Both the position numbers and the translations under genes were made by a program. 64,000 bases of DNA from Cupriavidus sp. WKF15. Its GTDB lineage: Bacteria; Pseudomonadota; Gammaproteobacteria; Burkholderiales; Burkholderiaceae. The notes beneath the pieces were generated by a model that had not been told where the DNA came from, did no database searches, and was given only the letters and a program-made list of their open reading frames with translations. Below, piece by piece: positions 45,907-59,907 of this stretch (its first letter is position 1; every line of letters begins with the position of its first letter). Where the stretch lies: positions 1,054,001-1,118,000 of the forward strand of contig NZ_CP119572.1 of assembly GCF_029278605.1 (NCBI RefSeq). Direction: 5' to 3'.

Positions 45907-45987
45907 AGAACTGGACCGTGACGGGTTCAGGGAACTGTCGCCATGCTGTGCTAGTCTTTTCAGACACGCATTGCAAGGAGGTGGATC

Positions 45988-46191
45988 ATGGCGAGCGAGT
46001 CCCATTCCGGCCTGAAGTCTTTCGTGCAGACGGCGCCCCAGGCGGGCCGCTATGTCTGGATCATTTCACTGGTCGATTTCAATGCCCAGCAAATTCGGCG
46101 CACCATTGTCTCTGACGATACGTTCACCACGTCGGATGCGGCGCGAGTCGCCGGCGATGCCGAACTGAAAGCCATGGTCGCGGACCATTAG
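45988..46191 (+). CDS. Small hypothetical protein
   Basis: A 67-residue soluble protein preceded by an unusually strong AAGGAGG sequence at 8 bases. Segments YVWIISLVDFNAQQIRRTIVSDDTF suggest a short beta-rich fold. No recognised family. Alone between copD-like and a WXXGXW-type gene. Confidence 0.7.
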   Translation: MASESHSGLKSFVQTAPQAGRYVWIISLVDFNAQQIRRTIVSDDTFTTSDAARVAGDAELKAMVADH

Positions 46192-46292
46192 TCCGTCACG
46201 CCGTCTCGGGTCCGCACCGGGATACCGTTTCTTACAATGGATGTGCCCACTTCGGAGTTAGACTTGGGCCACATCTACAAGATAGGGTATCC

Positions 46293-46688
46293 ATGAAGAC
46301 TCGTTTTCGCGTCCTGCCGCGTGCGGTCCTGCTTGCGGCCTTTGTTTGCGGCGGACTTGGCGCCGGCCTCCCGGCGCAGGCCCAGGTCTCGGTCAACATT
46401 GCCATTGGCGTGCCGCCGCCGGCGCCGGTCTATGAGGTCGTGCCCGCGCCGCGCCCCGGCTATGTCTGGATGCCGGGCTACTGGGACTGGGACGATCATC
46501 ATCACAAGCACGCGTGGAAGCAGGGCCGCTGGGAGCATGAGCGGCCCGGTTATGTCTATGAGTCTCCGCGCTGGATCCAGTCGCGCGATGGCTGGGTTCT
46601 GGTACCTGGCCGCTGGGACGATCACCGCGGCAAGGGGCCAAAGGGGTATCACTGCCCGCCGGGCCACGCCAAGAAGGGCGAATGCTGA
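46293..46688 (+). CDS. Exported YXWXXGXW-repeat protein
   Basis: A 131-residue protein with a signal peptide (VLLAAFVCGGLGAGLPAQA, cleaved before QVSV). The mature part contains repeated aromatic-Gly units: YVWMPGYWDWDD, HAWKQGRWEHE, WVLVPGRWDD, a pattern described as the YXWXXGXW repeat in beta-proteobacterial exported proteins. The Pro-rich section follows the signal peptide and the tail is Lys/Gly/Cys-rich. Function unknown; similar proteins have been linked to the envelope. Confidence 0.82.
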   Translation: MKTRFRVLPRAVLLAAFVCGGLGAGLPAQAQVSVNIAIGVPPPAPVYEVVPAPRPGYVWMPGYWDWDDHHHKHAWKQGRWEHERPGYVYESPRWIQSRDGWVLVPGRWDDHRGKGPKGYHCPPGHAKKGEC

Positions 46689-46826
46689 AGCAATGCCGGA
46701 TGTCAGGCTGAGCCGGCAGCCTTCACGGTGACCGGCGTGCGGCATGCCATGCTACGATCCCCGCCGGTAGTGCGAAGCGCCTGCGGGCCATCTGGCCCGC
46801 CCGCAGCCGACACGGAGAGACGGACC

Positions 46827-47054
46827 ATGGCAAAGCATGTTTTCACGCGTGCTCAGTATCTCGACATCCTCAATGACAGCTTGCGCAACCACCCGGGCTG
46901 GCGGCCCGGCATGGCCTTCGTATTCCTGCCGCCGGGCGCCGATGCGAGCCAGGCAACGGCCGTGGGATGTACGGGCCCGCTCGATGCCATTCCCGTCTAT
47001 GCCGAGATCCAGCGCGTGGCGGCGGATCTCATCGAGGTAAGGGAAGCGGTCTAG
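46827..47054 (+). CDS. Small hypothetical protein
   Basis: A 75-residue protein from ATG 46827, preceded by GGAGAG. It begins MAKHVFTRAQYLDILNDSLRNHP and continues with GMAFVFLPPGADASQATAVG. Compact alpha/beta appearance with no domain I recognise. The frame is open upstream but lacks a start with a ribosome site. Confidence 0.65.
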   Translation: MAKHVFTRAQYLDILNDSLRNHPGWRPGMAFVFLPPGADASQATAVGCTGPLDAIPVYAEIQRVAADLIEVREAV

Positions 47055-47095
47055 CGCAGCGCGGGCGGCAGGCCTGACCGCGCTGCACCCGGGCC

Positions 47096-47488
47096 TTACT
47101 CTTCGTCGCCCTCGTCGTCCTCATCTCCCAGGAATTCGCGGCGCAACATCCAGTTGGCGATCGCTTCGTCGCAGATCTTCTTGAACTTCTGGCGGTCCGG
47201 CATCTTGTCGAACAGCGAAAAGTTGACCAGTGCCATGCCGGCATCGGTGATGTAGAACATGCGGCGCGGATCGTCGGGGTGGACGATGCGTCCGTCGATG
47301 CCGCCTTCGTCACTGTCGGCCGGCATGTCCTCGAGTTCGACCACGCGGCACGTGAAGCGCGGGCTGCGCGTGTGGGTCAGGTACTCGAATTCGTCGTGCA
47401 GGACCTCTCCGCCCCGGCCGGCGGCGATCGCGAAGCCCCAGATGAAGCGTGGCATCGGCAGGTCGGACAGGTCTTCAATCTCGTCCAT
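47096..47488 (-). CDS. Conserved hypothetical protein with acidic tail
   Basis: A 130-residue soluble protein with a highly acidic C-terminus (LGDEDDEGDEE). The middle part LPMPRFIWGFAIAAGRGGEVLHDEFEYLTHTRSPRF and IVHPDDPRRMFYITDAG suggests an alpha/beta fold. No known domain recognised. It is convergent with the preceding small gene and lies 192 bases before the glpD end, a stretch with no gene. Confidence 0.75.
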   Translation of the reverse strand: MDEIEDLSDLPMPRFIWGFAIAAGRGGEVLHDEFEYLTHTRSPRFTCRVVELEDMPADSDEGGIDGRIVHPDDPRRMFYITDAGMALVNFSLFDKMPDRQKFKKICDEAIANWMLRREFLGDEDDEGDEE

Positions 47489-47680
47489 GGTGTTCTCCGT
47501 ATTGCAATGGCCCGCATTATCTCCCGGAATGCCATTGCCTCAAATGGGGGGCGATAACAGGCCGCGCTATGGCACGGCGCGACAGCCGCCGGGCATGGGA
47601 GGATTCCTGTCCGTCTGCTCCAGGTCGCGCAAGGCGATGTCGGTGGTCCTGTCTGGTATGGAAGGCAGCAGCCGGCCGGC

Positions 47681-49285
<1,605 letters not shown>

Positions 49286-49324
49286 GACAAGTTCGGGTGG
49301 GGGGTAGGGCGGGCGCGGCTGCAA

Positions 49325-50875
<1,551 letters not shown>

Positions 50876-50882
50876 GCCTGTC

Positions 50883-50909
50883 GTCCCTGAAGTCCCTGAA
50901 GTCCCTGAG
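50883..50909 (-). repeat. Three tandem 9-base repeats in the glpK leader
   Basis: Units GTCCCTGAA, GTCCCTGAA and GTCCCTGAG (plus strand) lie directly before glpK. On the mRNA strand each carries an AGGGA that could pair with the anti-Shine-Dalgarno sequence. The repeat number could vary by slippage and alter glpK translation. Function is inferred. Confidence 0.6.
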
Positions 50910-50931
50910 AAACCTCAACTTGCGTCTGCCG

Positions 50932-51774
50932 ATGCCTATCGACACCCTTGCCGCCATCGACGCGTCCCTTGCCGCGCGCAGCCCCTTTGACTACGCCACC
51001 AAGCTGCGCCTGATGGTGTCGGGCCAGCAGGTCGGCTGGCTGCCGCGCGATCATGCCGAGATCCTGCGCGGCATGGGTTGCTTGCTGGGGCCTGAAGAGG
51101 ACACGCCGCTCGGCCCCGGCGTTGACCTGCTGCCGGGCCGTGGCGACTTCGCGGTGCGCAGCGCGGCGCTGGAGGCGCTGGCCAGGCAGCTTGCCGACGC
51201 CGGCCACGTACGTGGCTGGCGCAATGAACTGTTCGCCGTGACGCCGGCACTCGACGCCCCGGCGCTGGCCGTGGTGGAGCGCGCCGCCGCGCGCTTCCTC
51301 GGCCTGCTCACGTTCGCCTCGCACATGAACGGCGTGATCCGAGGCGAACCGGATTTCTGGATCTCGCGGCGCAGCCAGGCCAAGGCGGTCGACCCCGGCA
51401 TGTGGGACAACCTGGTGGCCGGCGGCATGCCGCACGGCAGCGACCCTCTGGCCACGCTGGTGCGCGAATGCGAGGAAGAATCGGGCATCCCGGCCGCGCT
51501 GGCGCGTGGTGTACAGGCCCATGGCCGCATCGAAGTGCTGCGCGAGATTCCGGAAGGCGTGCAGTGGGAGCACGTCTATATCTATGACCTGGAACTGCCC
51601 GCCGACTTCATTCCGCACAACCGGGACGGCGAGGTCGCCGAACACCGTCGCATCGATCCCGCTGCATTGCTTGCTATCATGTCGGCCGGCACCATGACGG
51701 TCGATGCGACACTGGTGACGCTGGATGCCCTCCGCCGGCGCGGCTGGCTGGCATCCGCGGGCGATTCCGCCTGA
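50932..51774 (+). CDS. NUDIX hydrolase with DUF4743 N-terminal domain
   Basis: A 280-residue protein. The N-terminal half (about residues 5-120) corresponds to the DUF4743 domain found in front of NUDIX domains of thiamine-pyrophosphate-related hydrolases. The C-terminal half holds the NUDIX box at about 165-187. The core RECEEESG is intact, but the first acidic residue of the GX5E motif is Ser. Substrate unknown. Starts at ATG 50932; the frame is open 67 codons further upstream through non-coding sequence. Divergent from glpK. Confidence 0.87.
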   Translation: MPIDTLAAIDASLAARSPFDYATKLRLMVSGQQVGWLPRDHAEILRGMGCLLGPEEDTPLGPGVDLLPGRGDFAVRSAALEALARQLADAGHVRGWRNELFAVTPALDAPALAVVERAAARFLGLLTFASHMNGVIRGEPDFWISRRSQAKAVDPGMWDNLVAGGMPHGSDPLATLVRECEEESGIPAALARGVQAHGRIEVLREIPEGVQWEHVYIYDLELPADFIPHNRDGEVAEHRRIDPAALLAIMSAGTMTVDATLVTLDALRRRGWLASAGDSA

Positions 51775-51843
51775 CGCCGGGCCCCGTGCCCCGCCTGCGC
51801 CCTCGCGGCCCCTTGCCGCACGCACCCGACAGAACAATTCACG

Positions 51844-52710
51844 ATGAGCAACACCGGATTCATTCTCACTCTTTCGTGCCCGGACCAGCCGGGCATCGTC
51901 CATTCCGTATCGGGCCTGCTGTTCCAGAACGGTTGCAATATCGTCGACTCCGACCAGTACGGCGATGAATTCACCGGCCGCTTCTTCATGCGCGTGCATT
52001 TCACCCCGCCGGCCGGCGGCCCGGGACTGGACACGCTGAAGGCTGCGTTCGCGCCGGTGGGCGACCAGTTCGGCATGCAGTGGGAACTGTTCGACGCCGC
52101 GGCCAAGCCGCGCGTGATGATCATGGTGTCGAAGATCGGGCACTGCCTGAACGACCTGCTGTTCCGCGCCAAGGTGGGCGGGCTGCCGGTCGAGATCGCG
52201 GCCATCGTGTCCAATCACCGCGACTTCTACCAGCTGGCGGCGTCCTACGACGTGCCGTTCTTCCACCTGCCGCTGATGAACGCGTCGGCAGAGCAGAAGG
52301 CCGCGCAGGAAGCCCGCGTGTTTGAAGTGGTGCGCGACCAGAACATCGACCTGGTGGTGCTGGCGCGCTACATGCAGGTGCTGTCCGACGACCTGTGCCG
52401 CAAGCTGGCCGGGCGCGCGATCAATATCCACCACTCGTTCCTGCCGAGCTTCAAGGGCGCCAAGCCGTACTACCAGGCTCATGACCGCGGCGTGAAGCTG
52501 ATCGGCGCGACCGCGCACTACGTGACGGCCGACCTGGACGAAGGCCCGATCATCGAGCAGGAAATCGCGCGCGTCGACCACAGCATGGATCCGGAGCAGC
52601 TGACCTCCGTGGGCCGCGACGTCGAGTGCGTGGCGCTTGCCCGCGCGGTCAAGTGGCATGCCGAACACCGCATCCTGCTGAACGGCCACAAGACGGTCGT
52701 GTTCAAGTAA
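51844..52710 (+). CDS. purU: Formyltetrahydrofolate deformylase
   Basis: Hydrolyses 10-formyltetrahydrofolate to tetrahydrofolate and formate, balancing one-carbon pools. The 288-residue protein has an N-terminal ACT domain (about residues 5-85, LSCPDQPGIVHSVSGLL) and a formyltransferase domain. Motifs NIHHSFLPSFKGAKPY and IGATAHYVTADLDEGPIIEQE carry the conserved Asn, His and Asp. It lies between the NUDIX gene and glpR without obvious link to glycerol. Confidence 0.95.
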   Translation: MSNTGFILTLSCPDQPGIVHSVSGLLFQNGCNIVDSDQYGDEFTGRFFMRVHFTPPAGGPGLDTLKAAFAPVGDQFGMQWELFDAAAKPRVMIMVSKIGHCLNDLLFRAKVGGLPVEIAAIVSNHRDFYQLAASYDVPFFHLPLMNASAEQKAAQEARVFEVVRDQNIDLVVLARYMQVLSDDLCRKLAGRAINIHHSFLPSFKGAKPYYQAHDRGVKLIGATAHYVTADLDEGPIIEQEIARVDHSMDPEQLTSVGRDVECVALARAVKWHAEHRILLNGHKTVVFK

Positions 52711-52789
52711 TCCCCGCGGCTTGCCGCCGGCGCGCATGGCGCCGGCCGGACAGCGCACACCGGGGCGCGCCGCCGCCCTGGCGGCAGCT

Positions 52790-53569
52790 TCAGTCCTGGT
52801 CCGCCACCACACAGTTCACTCCGCTGTCCGCCACGATCTGCCCGAACGGGGCCGCCAGCGGCTGGTCGGTGAACAGCCTGTCCACCTGCGACAGGTGCGC
52901 CAGTTCCACCATGGCCTGGCGGTGGAACTTGCTGGCGTCCGCGGCCAGCCATACCTCGCGCGCATGCTCCATGATGGTCCGTGCCACCTTGACCTCGCGG
53001 AAGTCGTAGTCGCGCAACGTGCCGTCGGCCTCGATCCCCGAAATGCCGATCAGCCCGATATCCACCTTGAACTGGCGGATGAACTCCACGGTGGCTTCGC
53101 CGACGATGCCGCGATCGCGCGAGCGCAGCACGCCGCCGGCCACGATGACTTCGCAGTCGGGATTGTCGGCCAGGATGCCGGCCACGTTCAGATTGTTGGT
53201 GATCACGCGCAGGCCGCGGTGATGCATCAGCGCACGGGCGATCTCTTCCACCGTGGTGCCGATGTTCAGGATCAGCGAGCAGCCTTCGGGCACCGCCTTG
53301 GCCACCGCGCGCGCAATGCGCACCTTGCCTTCTGCGTTGAGCACCTGCCGCTGCCGGTAGCCGATGTTCTCCGTGGTCGAGCCCTCGACCCGTACCCCGC
53401 CGTGGAAGCGCGCCAGCATGCCGCTTTCCGCCAGCAGGTTGACGTCGCGCCGGACGGTCTGCAGCGTCACGCCGAACTTGCGTGCGAGCGCGTCGATGGA
53501 GGCAAAGCCCTGGCTGCGGACTTCCTCGAGAAGGGCGGTCTGGCGCGGATTGAGGGTCATGCGAGGCAT
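52790..53569 (-). CDS. glpR: DeoR-family repressor GlpR
   Basis: Transcriptional repressor responding to a sugar phosphate, in GlpR glycerol 3-phosphate. The N-terminal winged HTH covers residues about 5-60 (SIDALARKFGVTLQTVRRDVNLLAESGML). The C-terminal DeoR sensor domain contains ILNIGTTVEEIARAL, VIVAGGVLRSRDRGIVGEAT and KVDIGLIGISGIEADGTL. At 259 residues it is normal for GlpR. It is divergent from the glycerol ABC operon, with GlpR-type half-sites in the shared promoter region. Confidence 0.93.
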   Translation of the reverse strand: MPRMTLNPRQTALLEEVRSQGFASIDALARKFGVTLQTVRRDVNLLAESGMLARFHGGVRVEGSTTENIGYRQRQVLNAEGKVRIARAVAKAVPEGCSLILNIGTTVEEIARALMHHRGLRVITNNLNVAGILADNPDCEVIVAGGVLRSRDRGIVGEATVEFIRQFKVDIGLIGISGIEADGTLRDYDFREVKVARTIMEHAREVWLAADASKFHRQAMVELAHLSQVDRLFTDQPLAAPFGQIVADSGVNCVVADQD

Positions 53570-53617
53570 TCTAGTTCAAACACAAACGAAAACAAATGAT
53601 GCGCTGCACTATTGTTT

Positions 53618-53647
53618 TATGTTCGTTCATTTACTAAAACGAGCATA
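53618..53647. promoter_or_regulatory. Split GlpR-type operator
   Basis: TATGTTCGTT (53618-53627) and AACGAGCATA (53638-53647) each match the E. coli GlpR half-site consensus (WATKYTCGWW and AWCGMRMATW) at all ten positions. In E. coli the halves are adjacent; here 10 bases (one helical turn) separate them. The arms are TTATGTTCGTT and AACGAGCATAA with one mismatch. It lies between glpR and the transporter operon. Confidence 0.65.
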
Positions 53648-53722
53648 AAGCCAAGCATCGTGCGCGTCAGGCGCGCGTTGGGTTCCTGTGATGCAAAGGG
53701 CATTTCGAACATTGGAGATCGG

Positions 53723-54844
53723 ATGCAGCTGAGTCTCGAGGGCATTGCGCAGCAGGCGGGCTCGCAAGCCTGCCTATACCCGATGTCGCTGATGCCGGAG
53801 GCGGGCGCGGTGACGGTACTGCTTGGCGCTACGCAAGCCGGCAAGACTTCCCTGATGCGCGTGATGGCGGGCCTGGACCGCCCCAGCGCCGGCCGCGTAC
53901 TGGTGGACGGCGCCGACGTGACCGGAGTGCCCGTGCGCGCGCGCAACGTCTCGATGGTGTACCAGCAGTTCATCAACTACCCGTCGCTGCGTGTCTTCGA
54001 CAACATCGCGTCGCCGCTGCGGCTGCGGCGCCAGGCAGACCGGGATGACATCGCTGCCCGGGTGCGGTCGCTGGCTGCCAGGCTGCATATCGACCATCTG
54101 CTGGACCGCTACCCGGCCGAGCTGTCGGGTGGCCAGCAGCAGCGCGTGGCGCTGGCTCGCGCGCTGGCCAAGGGCGCGCCGCTGATGCTGCTGGACGAGC
54201 CGCTCGTCAACCTGGACTACAAGCTGCGCGAGGAACTGCGCGAAGAGCTGACCCACCTGTTCGCGCAGGGCGAGGCCACCGTCGTCTACGCCACCACCGA
54301 GCCGGCCGAGGCCCTGCTGCTGGGCGGATATACCGCGGTGCTCGACGCCGGCGAACTGCTGCAGTACGGCCCGACGCCAGAAGTCTTTCACTATCCGGAT
54401 TCGCTGCGCGTGGCGCGTGCCTTCAGCGATCCGCCCATGAACCTGATCGAAGGGTCGTTGCAGGACGGCCGGGTCACGCTGTCAGACGTCATCTCCGTGC
54501 CCGTTCCCGAAGCCGGCCGTCACGGCGGCCCCGTCACCGTCGGCGTGCGCGCCGCGGCGCTGCGTCTGGAGGGTTCGCCGGGATCGGTGCCGGTGCCCGG
54601 CCGCGTGGCGCTGGCCGAGCTGTCCGGTTCCGATACCTTCGTGCATGCCGACACGCCCGTGGGCAACCTGGTCGCGCAGTTCGCAGGCGTGCTCGACTTG
54701 CGGCTGGGCGCGCCACTGACACTGCATCTGGTGCCGGAGCAGCTCTATGTGTTCGATGACAGCGGCCGGCGCATCTGCGCGCCGCGCCGGCCCGGCGCCC
54801 TGGCCGCCGGGATCCTGCCATCCGGCGCTGTAGCAGGGGGCTGA
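53723..54844 (+). CDS. glpS: Glycerol ABC transporter ATPase GlpS
   Basis: First of two nucleotide-binding subunits of a glycerol importer. The 373-residue protein has Walker A GATQAGKTS, the signature LSGGQQQRVALARAL and Walker B LLLDEPLVNLD, and a C-terminal OB-like (TOBE) domain. It begins at ATG 53723 after GGAGATCGG. Order glpS-glpT-glpP-glpQ-DUF2160-glpV with glpR opposite fits the GlpSTPQV system described in rhizobia. Identification is by context and family. Confidence 0.9.
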   Translation: MQLSLEGIAQQAGSQACLYPMSLMPEAGAVTVLLGATQAGKTSLMRVMAGLDRPSAGRVLVDGADVTGVPVRARNVSMVYQQFINYPSLRVFDNIASPLRLRRQADRDDIAARVRSLAARLHIDHLLDRYPAELSGGQQQRVALARALAKGAPLMLLDEPLVNLDYKLREELREELTHLFAQGEATVVYATTEPAEALLLGGYTAVLDAGELLQYGPTPEVFHYPDSLRVARAFSDPPMNLIEGSLQDGRVTLSDVISVPVPEAGRHGGPVTVGVRAAALRLEGSPGSVPVPGRVALAELSGSDTFVHADTPVGNLVAQFAGVLDLRLGAPLTLHLVPEQLYVFDDSGRRICAPRRPGALAAGILPSGAVAGG

Positions 54845-54845
54845 C

Positions 54846-55960
54846 ATGGCGCGCATCGACCTGGACCTGGCCCATGCCTACGCCGCCAACCCGCGCTCCG
54901 ACGACGACTACGCGCTGCTGCCGCTCAGGTTCAGCTTCGAGGATGGCGGCGCCTATGCGCTGCTGGGCCCGTCCGGCTGCGGCAAGACCACGCTGCTGAA
55001 CTGCATTTCCGGGCTGCTGCGGCCGTCGCACGGACGCATCCTGTTCGACGGCCGCGACGTGACCGCCGACTCGCCGCAGGCGCGCAATATCGCGCAGGTG
55101 TTCCAGTTCCCGGTGATCTACGACACCATGACCGTCGGCGAGAACCTGGCTTTCCCGCTGCGCAATCGCGGCGTGCCGCCCGCGCAGGTGCGCGAGCGGG
55201 TAGGGCGCGTGGCCGAGATGCTGGACCTGTCGGGCTCGCTCGACCGGCGCGCGAGCGGGCTGGCGGCCGACGCCAAGCAAAAGATCTCGCTGGGCCGCGG
55301 GCTGGTGCGACAGGACGTGTCGGCGATCCTGTTCGACGAGCCGCTGACCGTGATCGATCCGCAGCTCAAATGGCAGCTGCGGCGCAAGCTCAAGGAGATC
55401 CATCATGAATTCCGGCTGACGCTGGTCTACGTGACGCATGACCAGACCGAGGCGCTGACCTTTGCCGACCAGGTCGTGGTGATGTCGCGTGGCAAGGCCG
55501 TGCAGGTCGGCTCGGCCGACGCGCTGTTCGAGCGGCCCGCGCATACCTTTGTCGGGAACTTCATCGGTTCGCCCGGCATGAATTTCCTGCCGGCAAGCTG
55601 GCGCGACGGTGCCGTCGACATGGCGGGGCGCCGCTATCTGCCGGCCCTGCCGGATGCGGTGGCCGGCGCGCTGCAAGACGCCGGCAGTTTCCGCGTCGGC
55701 GTGCGGCCCGAGTACCTGCGCCTGGCCGGCAATGCGGACACGCAGGCCGTGCCGGTGCGCGTGGAGCGCGCGCAGGACATCGGCACCTACTGGCTGGTGA
55801 CCGGCACCGTGCAGGAGGCTGGCAGTCAGGCAGGCACGCTGCGCGCGCGCCTTGGCCCCGAGGCCGCGGCGCTGCGCCCCGGCGATACGGCGTGGCTGTC
55901 CGTGTTCAACCGCCATACCTGCTACTACGTGAATGAAGTGCTGGTGCCAGGGAGTCAGCC

Positions 55961-55964
<4 letters not shown>
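54846..55964 (+). CDS. glpT: Glycerol ABC transporter ATPase GlpT (degenerate signature)
   Basis: Second nucleotide-binding subunit, 372 residues. Walker A GPSGCGKTT, Walker B AILFDEPLTVIDP and the H-loop TLVYVTHDQTEA are intact. The signature motif is not LSGGQ but ASGLAADAKQKISLGRG. In a GlpS/GlpT heterodimer this would leave one composite ATPase site built with a weak signature, as in asymmetric ABC transporters. The gene starts 2 bases after glpS stops and overlaps the next gene by four bases. Confidence 0.9.
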
Positions 55965-56837
<873 letters not shown>

Positions 56838-56845
<8 letters not shown>

Positions 56846-57683
56846 TACGCGCCCTGATACCCGTTCTGATACCCGCAAGCGCGCCACGGCGTGGCGCACC
56901 ACGTTCCTGCTGGCCTACCTGCTGTTCGCCATCCTGCCGATCTACTGGATGGTGAACATGTCGTTCAAGACCAACGAGGAGATCCTCTCCACGCTGTCGC
57001 TGTGGCCGGCGGCATTCACGCTGGAACATTACCGGACCATCTTCACCGATGCCTCGTGGTACTCGGGCTATATCAACTCGCTGATCTACGTCGCCATGAA
57101 CACGGTGATTGCGATCACGGTGGCGCTGCCGGCGGCGTACGCGTTCTCGCGCTATCAGTTCATCGGCGACAAGCATGTCTTCTTCTGGCTGCTGACCAAC
57201 CGCATGACGCCTCCGGCGGTGTTCCTGCTGCCGTTCTTCCAGCTCTACAGCACCATCGGCCTGATGGATACGCACCTTGGCGTGGCGCTCGCGCACCTGG
57301 TCTTCAACGTGCCGCTGGCCGTGTGGATCCTGGAAGGCTTCATGTCGGGCGTGCCGCGCGAGATCGACGAGACCGCCTACGTGGACGGGTATTCGTTCCC
57401 GCGCTTCTTCCTGACCATCTTCCTGCCGCTGATCAAGGCCGGCGTGGGCGTGGCCGCGTTCTTCTGCTTCATGTTCAGCTGGGTGGAGCTGCTGCTGGCG
57501 CGCACGCTGACCTCGGTCAACGCCAAGCCGATCGTGGCCACCATGACGCGCACGGTGTCGGCGTCGGGCATGGACTGGGGCGTGCTGGCCGCGGCCGGTG
57601 TGCTGACCATCGTGCCGGGCGGCATCGTGATCTGGTTCGTGCGCCACTACATCGCGAAGGGCTTCGCGATGGGCCGCGTCTAG
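56838..57683 (+). CDS. glpQ: Glycerol ABC transporter permease GlpQ
   Basis: Second membrane subunit, 281 residues with six hydrophobic helices, MalG-like. The EAA-type loop is SGVPREIDETAYVDGYSFPRFFLTIFLPLIKAG. It overlaps glpP by eight bases. The N-terminus has a Arg/Asp-rich start (ADTRPDTRSDTRK) of three near-repeats before the first helix. Confidence 0.93.
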
Positions 57684-57705
57684 TCCGAAGAGCGAGGAGA
57701 TCGCC

Positions 57706-58014
57706 ATGCTGAGCTGGATGGTCTGGACCACGCCGGTGGCCGTGTTCTTTGCCTGCATCGTCGCCATGCTGGTTGCCATGACGGCGTGGGAAGTCCGCTC
57801 GCCGGCGGAGCAGCGCAAGGGCTTCCTGCCGATTGCCACCACCCGCGGCGACCGGCTGTTCATTGGGCTCATGTGCGCCGCCTGGATCAACCTGGCATGG
57901 GTGGGGCTCGGCGAAAGCCTGATGCAATGGTTCTCGCTGGCGGAGGAGCCGTCCATCTGGATCAGTTTCGGCCTGTCGATGCTGGTCTTGCTGCTGGTCA
58001 TGCGCAAGGGCTGA
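57706..58014 (+). CDS. DUF2160 small membrane subunit of the glycerol transporter operon
   Basis: A 102-residue protein with an N-terminal helix (about residues 3-24) and two more hydrophobic segments near 52-70 and 82-98. The family DUF2160 is found only in glycerol ABC operons of this type; its role is not known. A GCGAGGAGATC ribosome site is present. Located between glpQ and glpV with normal spacing. Confidence 0.85.
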   Translation: MLSWMVWTTPVAVFFACIVAMLVAMTAWEVRSPAEQRKGFLPIATTRGDRLFIGLMCAAWINLAWVGLGESLMQWFSLAEEPSIWISFGLSMLVLLLVMRKG

Positions 58015-58113
58015 AAGCGGGCCCGCTTCAACCTTCATGGGACATGCGGCTTATCCCTTCCCCGGGGCCGCGCCCGGACAGCAAACGGGGAGGGGATTCT
58101 CGAGGAGACACTG

Positions 58114-59853
<1,740 letters not shown>

Positions 59854-59865
59854 GGCGTTGAGCCG

Positions 59866-59901
59866 GGGCCTGCCTGACGGTGCGTGGCAGGCCCTTCGTC
59901 T
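59866..59901 (+). terminator. Terminator-like hairpin after glpV
   Basis: GGGCCTGCC and GGCAGGCCC form a perfect 9-bp stem with an 11-base loop, followed by a T-containing but interrupted tail. Lies between the convergent glpV and diguanylate cyclase genes. Confidence 0.65.
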
Positions 59902-59907
59902 TTCAGG

